Positions 54,810 through 64,000 of a DNA stretch of 64,000 nt are shown here, piece by piece; position 1 is the first letter of the stretch, and each line of letters opens with the position of its first letter. This stretch comes from Oryza sativa Japonica Group (Eukaryota; Streptophyta; Magnoliopsida; Poales; Poaceae). Location: NCBI RefSeq assembly GCF_034140825.1, contig NC_089040.1, forward strand, positions 3,418,501 to 3,482,500, read 5' to 3'. A program made the translations under genes and the position numbers. The notes beneath the pieces were generated by a model that made no database searches, was not told where the DNA came from, and was given only the letters and a program-made list of their open reading frames with translations.

Positions 54810-56825
54810 GGAAAAAGTACGCCGAAGGTCCCTCAACTTGTCATCGAATCACAAAATCGTCCCCCAACCACAAAATCGGATACAACGCATCCCTCAACTT
54901 ACAAAACCGTGCAAACTAGGTCCCTCAGTGGTTTTGACCCCGGTTTTGTCCCACGTGGCGGCTGAGTCAGCGTGGGACCCACGTGGGCCCCGCATGTCAG
55001 GTGGTGCGGCCGCGACGGTGGCTCCCGGGTGGCGGCGCGAGCTCGCCGGCCTCCTCGTCCCCCTCGTGCGGTCGGCGATGGAGGCGCGCGGCTGCGGCCA
55101 TCATCACCGAGATCGACTCGACGCCTCTGCCATCAAGTCGCTGCCGTCGGTGATGACGGTGCGCAGCTGTGGCCAACGGGGGAGGCAGAGGAGGTACGCA
55201 CGGATGCCCTCGCCCCCGTCGTCGCCGCCGCCAACACTAACCAACTGCTTGAGACGTCGCACACGTCATGGAGAAGAACACCGCCGCCAGCGGGCAATTG
55301 ATGACCTCCTCCGCGGAGGCGACGCCGTCGTCGCCGAAGCGGCCGGCGGGGCGAACCAAGTTCCAGGAGACGAGGCACCTAGTGTTCCGTGGGGTGCGAT
55401 GGCGTGGGTGCGCGGGGCGGTGGGTGTGCAAGGTGCGTGTCCCGGGCAGCCGCGGTGACCGTTTCTGGATAGGCACGTCTGACACCGCCGAGGAGACCGC
55501 GCGCACGCACGACGCCGCCATGCTCGCCTTGTGCGGGGCCTCCGCCAGCCTCAACTTCGCCGACTCTGCCTGGCTGCTCCACGTCCCGCGCGCCCCCGTC
55601 GTCTCCGGACTCCGGCCACCAGCTGCCCGATGTGCAACGCGCTGCCTGCAAGGCCATCGCCGAGTTCCAGCGCCGGGCCGGGGGAGCACCGCCACTGCCA
55701 CTGCCACCTCCGGCGATGCTGCATCGACCGCTCCTCCGTCGGCACCCGTTCTGTCAGCCAAACAATGCGAATTCATCTTTCTTTCTTCACTAGATTGTTG
55801 GATGTTAATGTCAAAGCTTATCAGCAGTAGCAGAGCAAAAGGATCGTTGTGCCTGCGAAAAAATCCCATTTCATTTTGCATGGTTACAAATTCTTACACT
55901 GCTCTTTTGCTCGAATACATTATATTGCAGATGAATTCAATGATCGTTTTAATCCACGAATTATCAAAATATCAAGTCTTTCTGCTACTAACCATGATAA
56001 CACACCACCTTTTTCAATGGAGGAGGTAGGCGCGGACGCCCTCGCCATCATCGTCGATGTCGCCACTGATGACGAGGTCCGCGCCGCTCACCAGCTCGCA
56101 CGCCTCGTCGTCGTCCATGCTCGCCACCTCGGTCCAGCAGCTGAACCGCCTGGCGACGTCCTCTCACCTCAGTCCTCCCTCCCAGTGAGCGAACAATGAG
56201 GCCGAGCGGCGCAGAGTCGTTGGCGCCGCTGCTCCCCATCCGCAGCCGCGCTCGCCTGCTGCTGTCGCCGCCTCTCCGCCACCGCGCTCGCCCGCCGACG
56301 CCGCCTCGCCCCGCCGCCGTCCTCCCTTTCTCCCATGTCTCCGCCGCCGCGTCGCTGCTGCCACATCGCCGGCAGGCTGTCAAACCTCCCTGCTCCCACG
56401 TCGCCGCTGCGATGCAAGTGGAGACTGGAGAGGCCCCGGGGCATGGTGGAGGGGCACAGCGTTCTCCCCCTATCGGCTGGCTGTCGCACTCCCTCCTGCC
56501 GGCCGCGGCGGCCCTCCTACCCCGGCAGCCGTCGGTGCGGCACTCCTCCCCTGCCGGTTGTGCTCCTCGAGAGGAGAAAAGTGAGAGAGGAAAGGAAAGG
56601 AGGGAGAGGGGCTGCTGGGAGAGAGGGAGTGCTGATGTGGCATCCTGACATGTGGGACCCACGGTGACTCAGCAGCCACGTCGGACAAAACCTGGGTCAA
56701 AACCGCCAAGGGAACTAGTTTACCCTGGTTTTGTAGGTTGCGGGATGCGTTGTGTCCGGTTTTGTGGTTGGAGAACGATTTTGTAACTCGATGACAAGTT
56801 GAGGGACCGTCGGTGTACTTTTTCC
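54810..56825. mobile_element. Mutator-like element (Pack-MULE) carrying DREB1D, 2.0 kb
   Basis: The ends GGAAAAAGTACGCCGAAGGT and CGGTGTACTTTTTCC are inverted and bracketed by an exact 9-bp duplication TTAATCGCA at 54801-54809 and 56826-56834. The arms extend at least 150 bp (TCCCTCAACTTGTCATCGA and TCGATGACAAGTTGAGGGA; CCCACGTGGC and relatives). They resemble, but are distinct from, those of the MULE at 43940. Inside, a GAGGAGGTA-CGGATGCCCTCGCC stretch near 55190-55235 recurs at about 56022-56065, bracketing the AP2 reading frame. No transposase is present, so mobility would need an outside MURA source. The exact duplication suggests insertion that is not ancient. Confidence 0.92.
55268..56029 (+). 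CDS. DREB1D: DREB1/CBF-type AP2 transcription factor inside a MULE
   Basis: Intronless, 253 residues. The AP2 domain spans about 39-97. It is bracketed by the CBF signatures [15 protein letters not shown] (23-37) and DSAWLL (99-104), which define the DREB1/CBF branch that binds CRT/DRE (CCGAC) sites in cold-responsive promoters. I recognise it from memory as rice OsDREB1D, next to CCoAOMT. Several usually conserved AP2 positions differ: RGVRWRG for RGVRRRG, WVCKV for WVCEV, WIGTS for [13 protein letters not shown] for EEAARAHD. Beyond residue 112 the protein no longer resembles DREB1 proteins; a DREB1-like [16 protein letters not shown] is encoded in the neighbouring frame at about 55629-55676. 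The last 100 residues are hydrophobic and unrelated. It lies wholly within the element at 54810-56825. Confidence 0.85.
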   Translation: MEKNTAASGQLMTSSAEATPSSPKRPAGRTKFQETRHLVFRGVRWRGCAGRWVCKVRVPGSRGDRFWIGTSDTAEETARTHDAAMLALCGASASLNFADSAWLLHVPRAPVVSGLRPPAARCATRCLQGHRRVPAPGRGSTATATATSGDAASTAPPSAPVLSAKQCEFIFLSSLDCWMLMSKLISSSRAKGSLCLRKNPISFCMVTNSYTALLLEYIILQMNSMIVLIHELSKYQVFLLLTMITHHLFQWRR

Positions 56826-56834
56826 TTAATCGCA

Positions 56835-58033
56835 GGCTCGCAGCAGCTAACACTTGATCCACTGGGCCGTCATGCCTGAATCGGCCCAAAGGAGGGAGCC
56901 AGCAGATGATCAGGTACAGCGCGGGACACGACAGCGTTGGTGTCGTGTGGTCATGGTCGCCTCCAAACTCCAAAGTCTCCAAGACTCCAACTGTCCAACA
57001 CCTCATGCCTGCCGGTACAGTTTTACTCGTCAGCATCCCCCTTTTTTTTTTTTTGAAACTGTCAGCATCCTCTCTCCGGATACTCCGCCACCTGTGTGTA
57101 TCTTTTTTCCCTTGGAGAAACCGTTTTGCTGATACCAGCAACTGCCCGGCCATACAATAATAATATCATGTCCAGATACTCCTATACAATTACAAAATAG
57201 CTTGAGAATGAATAGTTCTGCTATCAATTATTCAAAAATAGAGGGTGTAATAAACATAGAGTTGTATTTATCTTGGACTCTCAGGCTCTCAGCTTACCAT
57301 TTTATATATTAGTTTAATTTGAAATACTCTGAAATATTAAAATACGCAATGTACCGGGCGGACGACTGGTATTATTACTGATCTTGCTCAAAATGGTCAT
57401 CGTAATTTCAGAACGAACTGATCGTTCAAACGTTCCTCATGTTGCGCGTGTGCTGCAACTACTGCACGGTAAAAGTGATAGGAATCGGTCGGAAACAGTA
57501 TTAATGTTTTTATTATTTTTACAAAAACGAATTGAAATAATTGGAAATTTTCATATTTATATATTAAACTATTCAGTATCAACTTCAATTCGACGTCAAT
57601 AGAAATTAGAAAAGCATAATTATACACAGTAATAGGCGTTCAAGATATTATTGTTATTATTTAGTTTTGTGGAAATGGTATCAACGTGATCGGAAAATTT
57701 TGTACATGTTTTCACCCTGCGGGATATCTCAATTCCTTCTCCTCCCTCTACCGCCATATCAGCACACGTTTTAGAGCACCAATCATAACCCATAAATCCG
57801 TGGGCTACTCACTTATTTAATTTATATGTGAATTCGTGACCTGACTCACTCACATACTATCAAAAATTTGTCTCAGTCACCCATCTCCTTCTTTCCTGGT
57901 CCGATAAGGGTTTATCCTACGGTTCGACGGTTATCACGATAGTCGTGCGGTTACTGAGGTATACCGTGATTTAAAAATATGATAAAGTTACCGCAGGTTT
58001 TAACTGCGCGGTTTGGTAAACCTGTTCCTCCTC
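56835..58033. other. Spacer between DREB element and CCoAOMT
   Basis: 56835-56960 continues a GCCCA-containing block that was split by the MULE insertion (CTTGATCCACTGGGCCG). 57040-57055 is a T run. 57900-58015 has inverted CGGTT/AACCG words (GACGGTTATCACGATAGTCG). No gene recognised. Confidence 0.4.
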
Positions 58034-58413
58034 ACCAACCTTCTCCTCCGGTCTCCTTATGTGTCTCACCGAGGCGAGCCGCCGCGAGACCGCATGGACG
58101 CGGTCCACGCACCTGGCGGTGCACCTCCTCCTCCCCGGCGAAGAAGACGTGGAGGAGAGTAAATGAGCAATCAGGCCCACGGCCCAATCGCCGTCCACCA
58201 CCCACCACCCTCAGCGACCCAAAACCACCTCACCAACCCAACTCTGTACCGTACTGTACCCGCCCTCCCCTCCCACTGACACTCCGGGCCCACCTGTCGG
58301 CGCGACTCTTCCACGGTCCCCTTCTCTCCTCAGAGATTTTTTCCACGCATTTTTTAATTTTTTTTTCTGCAGTTCACATGCTCTTCTCCCACTCTTCCGC
58401 CGCGCTATATAAA
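58034..58413 (+). promoter_or_regulatory. CCoAOMT promoter: two AC elements and a TATA box
   Basis: ACCAACC (the AC-II type MYB site of lignin-pathway promoters) occurs at 58034-58040 and 58232-58238. TATATAAA lies at 58406-58413, about 94 bp above the start codon, so transcription probably begins near 58440. The AC-element function is known for other phenylpropanoid genes and inferred here. Confidence 0.65.
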
Positions 58414-58506
58414 CCGCGCGAGGCGTCGTTGCCTCGTCGGCGAAGTCAATCCGGCGATCCCCGGCGAGCGAGAGATCGAAGCAAGCTGCTACACAGATCT
58501 CACGAC

Positions 58507-59578
<1,072 letters not shown>

Positions 59579-60546
59579 GCCCGCCGCCGCCGCGAGTGCG
59601 ACTCCGGCCGATGCCCAAGAACTAGTCATTTTAAATTTATAAATTATAACTAAATTGTATAATTTTTGCCTTTTTTTTTTAATTTGCAAGCTACTGGAAA
59701 ATGTTATTTAATATATGTATAAATGTCGAGACAATAATATTATTGCATTATAAATTGACCTGGTTTTTGTTAGCTTTCGTTGCGCGTGAGAATGGTGAGT
59801 GTGTGCTGCTGATGAAACTCGAATGTTCACTTTTGTTGTCTTGTCCAGCTTTGCTAAACTTTGGCAGCATTAGCAAAGCTGTTTTGTTCTGTTTCTGAAT
59901 TGTTCTTGGATTGAAATCTCTAATATTGACTTGATAATTAAATTTGACCGGTTTTTGGCAGTAAATTCCTTCAGTATTGGCAGCTCAAACTGAATTCTTC
60001 TACTAATAGTTTAGTGCTTGTGGAGAGTGTAGTCGTGTAGAGTGGACTGGACTAATTCAGATCTTTACTTGGTTAGCTGAAGATGGCATCCGTTATCTGA
60101 ATTCTTCAGTAGTTGGTGGATAATGACAACTCGATGTAGAGAGATAATTTGCTGCATGTTAGTTTGGAAGTAGCTTCAAAGGATTTAATTCTCAGCGTCC
60201 GAAGTCTTAAGTACAGTTGGTTTGGAGAGCTGTTCCTGTGAAGACTTTTATGATTTGTGCTAGTTATGGCATCACATGATCACTTCAATTATCACTTATC
60301 GATCTAGTGAGACCAACCATACATACCATACAAAGGTAAAAAGTGTTCAAACTGGATTGAACAAGTTCTGTCTCCATATAGATCCTACTAAAATGCATAC
60401 ATGTTGTAGCAATCCCATTTCATCCAAACCAAACAAAATCTCTTTCATTCGGCTCTAACCAATCAAACAGAGCCATTTGTATCCCCCGAACCAAACCAGC
60501 CGAGCATGGATGAGGGATCGAGGGCATCCGAGCAACCAAACAGGCC
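59579..60546. other. CCoAOMT 3' flank
   Basis: The 3' UTR probably ends within 59600-59950. 60240-60540 has AACCAAAC/CATCCAAACC words like a degenerate MITE. No gene recognised. Confidence 0.4.
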
Positions 60547-62948
60547 CAAAGTGAATGCTTTGGTCGATTTTCGATTTGTTCCCTACGAATCCAATTTTAG
60601 TCCTTCAGCCAGAAAACCAGATACAATTGATCCCTCAACTATCAAAACAAGTGCAGATGAGCTCCCTCGACAGTTTGGACGGCGGTTTTGGTTGACGTGG
60701 CGCCTACGTGGCTAATTTGACTATGTTTCATCTGATGTGACAGTGACATGGTGCTTATGTGGTAGTTCGATCCAAAAATAATAATAAATCTCATAGGACC
60801 CACATGTCAGTTTCACACACAAGATAATAAAAAATCGTGGGACCCATGCGGCCCCACATATCATCCTCACTACTCCCCTCTTCTCTCTGTCCTCTCTTTC
60901 CCCTCTTATCTCTATCATCTCTCTCTCGGTTGGGAAAGCAACGGTACACGGGCATCGGCCGGTGGGATGATAGGAGTGGCGCGAGGGCGCCGGCCGGCGA
61001 GAGGAGAGGAGCCGCGGACGGAGGCTGGGAGGAGGAAAGGTCGGCGAGATATAGGAGGATAATGAGAGGGAGAAACGGTCACTACCCGTGGCTCCTCCTC
61101 CCACCGACCGGAGCCCGCGCGCCGCTCCTTTCCCGCCGGTCGCCGCTCATGTCTCCTCTCCCGCTCGGCTCCACCACTCCTCTCCCGCCCCGGCGAGGTC
61201 AACGGCTACGACGACATTCTTCTCATCCACCCGCGCCGCTCCACCCCTCTACTCCGCCGGGACATCGGGGAAGTGGATCTAGAGGCAGAAGGGGTTGCGG
61301 CGGTCGACTTCTCGCTCCGCTTCCTCTCCTGCCGCCGACGAAGACGACGACGACAATGGCGACGGGTTCGAGGAGGCGGAGGACGCGCACCTCATCATCG
61401 CAGCCGCCGCCCCCGTTTTCGTTGTCCTCCGCGACGCCCTCCAATGTTGACAGCATCATCGCCATGGGCGGCAACGCCACCGCCGCCGAGGATGATGACG
61501 ATGGCGACGGGTTCGAGGAGCAGGAGGAGGAGAACACACAGCTCCGCTATGGTTTGTCGCCGGGCGGCCATCACTGTGGTTTGTTGCTGGCCCGCTCCGC
61601 CCCGCCGGCTTCGTGCGCCGCCACTCTGCCCACACCACCCCGCCGGCTTCGCATGAGAGAGAGAGAGGGGGATAGGATACAGAGAAAAGAAGAGAGTGGA
61701 TGAGGGAATAAAATTTGAATATATACCTTTGTTTTTAACCTTTTGCGTTTATATACATGCATAGGAAAAAATTGTGAAAATATACCTCTGCCACAGAGTG
61801 GAGATGCGGGACTGAGATGGTGCCACTCGCTCCCGCAGAACGGCCGCGTGGCACCGTCGCTCCCGCGGAATGGCCGCGCGGAACCGTCGCTGCCGTGCTC
61901 GCTCCCGCGCGCGACGCGCGACGTCACGGTCCCGCGCGGCGGGTGCGCGCGACCGGCGTGGCATGCATGCACCGCTGTGCCTGCATGCATGCGTGCGCTT
62001 GCGTGGCCGTGTTCCGCGTCGGTCCCGCACAGCTATTCTGCGCGATCGTCGGTTCCGCAGAATGGTGGTGCGGGACCGTCGTGGTAGAGGTATATTTGTG
62101 TGAAATTTTATAGCATATGTATATAAACGCAAAATAAAGATAAAAACGGTATATTTTCAATTTTTTTTCTACTAGACGGTAGCCACGGTCCCGCACAACC
62201 AGTGTGCGCGACCGCTACGGTTCCGCAGAACCAGCGCGCGCGACCGCCACGGTTCCGCAGAACCTGCGCGCGCGACCGCCCCCTGTTCTGGGACTGCAAC
62301 GGTGCCGCACACCCAACGTGCGGGACCGAGTTTCCCCCGGCCAGTCCCGCAGTCCACCGCGGTGCCGCACGGCCGGTCCCGCAATCCGCCGGTGGCGCAC
62401 GCCCGGTCCCGCAATCCACCCCGGTGCCGCACGGCAGTTATGCGCGTGCGCCTCGGTACCGCACGCCCAATGTGCGGTACCGTCGCGGTACCGCTTCTCC
62501 AGCGTGCGCCACCGCTCCGGGATCGGTCCCGCGCCGCCAATCCGCGGTTGCGCTTCGCTCCCGCTGCCCCGCCCTGCGGCTTAGGTATAATTTCGCAATT
62601 AGTTGCCATGCATGTATATAAACGCGAATTAGGGAAAAAAGAAGTATATTTTCAAATTTTTTTCCTGGATGAGGTGGAGGGTATGGGTCCTACTATTTTT
62701 TATCTTTTATCTAACTGACATGCAGGCTCACATATTTTTGTTTTATTTTTAAAATTGTTAAATTTTGCTTCATGTGCCATGTCGGATGAAGACCGGGTCA
62801 AATTAGCTACGTAGGCAAAAAGAAAACCGCCGAGGTATCTCATCTGCACTTGTTTTGACAGTTGAGGGACCCATTGTATCTGTTTTTTTGGTTGAAGGAT
62901 GGAATCGGATTCGTTGACAAGTTAAGGGACCTCAGATGAACTTATTCC
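60547..62948. mobile_element. Older Mutator-like element with nested GC-rich DNA, about 2.4 kb
   Basis: The right end (ACCTCAGATGAACTTATTCC) is nearly identical to that of the MULE at 43940-45360. The left arm (from about 60547, with CCAGAAAACCAGATACAATT, TTGACGTGGCGCCTACGTGG and GGACCCACATGTCAGTTTC) is more eroded, and I found no 9-bp duplication. The interior 60850-61650 is GC-rich with CGGCGG-type words and no recognised protein. 61713-62640 is a nested AT/GC composite with TTTATATACATGCAT ends. The left boundary is approximate. Confidence 0.7.
61713..62640. repeat. Nested composite: GC minisatellite between AT-rich modules
   Basis: An AT-rich module (GCGTTTATATACATGCATAG, near 61745) reappears inverted at about 62105-62135 (CATATGTATATAAACGCAAA) and again at about 62608-62630 (CATGCATGTATATAAACGCG). 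Between them lie GC-rich arrays of CCGCAGAACGGCC- and GGTCCCGC-type words. The strictest part is three 32-bp units starting at 62185, 62217 and 62249, each like ACGGTTCCGCAGAACC then GCGCGCGCGACCGCC. Degenerate units continue to about 62575. Confidence 0.75.
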
Positions 62949-63743
62949 ATCAAGAATTCTCAAGCTTTAAATATCTCCCAGTATTAGGTGATAAGGATTT
63001 TTGTTGGGCCTAGCCTTCACTGTCCTGCTAGGTGAAACGGGATCGATTTGGGCTAGAAAAGGACAGATACCATGGTGCACTTTTGTTATCCATTCTGGCC
63101 TAGTGGCCTACATCGAAATGATTAGGCTTATTCTGCTTCAAATCAGACGATCACTTAATTCTCTGTTTTAGACTTAACCTTATGGAAGTGTAAGTTCATC
63201 AGATTAACCATCTTGAAAAGAAATTGTGTCCATCATAGTGTCATACTGACAAAAAGTGGCATCTTATAGGACAGTTCGATCGAAGCAACTACTAACAGAG
63301 TTTGGGTTGGGTTCGTGTCATTGTCTCCCTCACATGTTTTTCTCAACGCTTAGTTGGTGAGATGTTTACATCTGGATGCGTTATCCTGATGGATACACTC
63401 ACAGAGAAATGATTTTTCTTTTAAAAAATATCAGATATGCAAAGAATTCTCGTTCAATTTCCGTATAGAAATAATAATGAATCCATAAATCTGTATAGTA
63501 TACATTTATTCTGTATTTCTGTATGCGCACTAATGTACAAGCCAAAATATACACAACACAACACATCAGCACAACGCAAGGGTCATGTAAAATAAAACAA
63601 TAAATCAACACAACACAAAGAATCAAGACACAGCACGAGTCCCTTTCATGAATCTTATTCGATTCAAAAGTGAATCATTCACGAATCTTTCTTTCTTTTT
63701 CCCATTTACTTTATGAAATGGATGGTATTTTTCATCAGGTCTT
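62949..63743. other. Spacer and 3' flank of the right-edge gene
   Basis: AT-rich DNA. 63540-63640 has repeated ACAACACAA/ATCAACACAACACAA words. The part near 63700 is the likely 3' UTR of the minus-strand LRR gene. Nothing else recognised. Confidence 0.4.
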
Positions 63744-63944
63744 TCATGAGACCTGGACGTTGGCATTGAGGATCTGAGGGATGGACCTGATCTGCAGCGC
63801 CGGTCTGATGGCGAGAAGTCCGGCGAAGCTCTCCGGCGGCACCCTCATCCCGCCGACGTTGATGCACTCCAGCCTCCGGCAGCCGCCGACGAGCGCCACC
63901 AGGCCGGCCTCCGTCACGTGGCGGCAGCTCCACACTATGATGCT
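63744..63944 (-). CDS. Last exon of a Cys-containing LRR protein, possibly F-box type
   Basis: An acceptor (GATGCAG) at 63945 opens a 67-codon final exon in frame that begins SIIVWSCRHVTEAGLVALV, continues GGCRRLECINVGGM and ends NANVQVS then TGA. The C-x-x-V-T-x-x-G-L-x-x-L-V pattern is the cysteine-containing leucine-rich repeat found in F-box/LRR proteins, which select substrates for SCF ubiquitin ligases. The F-box itself would lie to the right of the window, so the class is inference. The stop is followed directly by AT-rich 3' sequence. Confidence 0.65.
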   Translation of the reverse strand, partial: SIIVWSCRHVTEAGLVALVGGCRRLECINVGGMRVPPESFAGLLAIRPALQIRSIPQILNANVQVS

Positions 63945-64000
63945 CTGCATCGCCGGTCAATCGCAATCCACACAAAAAAAAAAACACGAATATTAGGAAA

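Noticed and set aside
60837-61703. 288-residue frame inside the older MULE
   Set aside because: Low-complexity sequence from GC-rich repeats; no recognised domain.
62170-62580. CRISPR-like regular spacing of GC units
   Set aside because: Units are contiguous 32-bp tandem repeats without unique spacers, and the DNA is plant nuclear.

Overview
The window is nuclear DNA of a grass, almost certainly rice (Oryza sativa): GC-rich first exons, GT-AG introns, very dense rice-type MITEs (Stowaway, Tourist-like, Mutator-type), and gene models matching rice proteins. The adjacency of a DREB1-type AP2 gene (which I recognise from memory as OsDREB1D) and a caffeoyl-CoA O-methyltransferase suggests the short arm of chromosome 6; this placement is from memory, not computed.

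Layout. 0.5-5 kb: 5' part of a PIAS-like SUMO ligase gene (PIAL type, minus strand, runs off the left edge). 8.4-11 kb: a complete type 1 protein phosphatase catalytic subunit (minus). 11-17 kb: MITEs and a GC-rich block of unknown class. 17.3-19.7 kb: a six-exon bHLH gene of the SPATULA/ALCATRAZ/PIF group (plus). 21.7-22.8 kb: an intronless ALP1/HARBI1-like gene derived from a PIF/Harbinger transposase (plus).

25.7-52.2 kb: a tandem array of G-type (bulb-lectin) receptor kinases, all minus and intronless: one pseudogene, three intact copies, and one 5' fragment. Just downstream of each intact kinase lies a degraded, oppositely oriented fragment resembling the ALP1-like gene, with shared promoter-like and 3' sequence. 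I infer that the duplicated unit was [ALP1-like gene > < kinase], with the transposase-derived half decaying. A 542-residue coiled-coil protein gene (minus) lies between kinases 3 and 4.

54.8-56.8 kb: a Mutator-like element with matching terminal inverted repeats and a perfect 9-bp target duplication carries the whole DREB1D reading frame, so this cold-regulator homologue looks like a Pack-MULE capture. 58.5-59.6 kb: the lignin gene CCoAOMT (plus) with TATA box and two AC elements upstream. 60.5-62.9 kb: an older MULE with a 32-bp GC-rich minisatellite. 63.7 kb: last exon of a leucine-rich-repeat protein gene (minus) that continues to the right.

The genes do not form one pathway. The common themes are tandem duplication of defence-type receptor kinases and reuse of transposon sequence as host genes. 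I saw no tRNA, rRNA, CRISPR array or convincing retroviral-type coding sequence.
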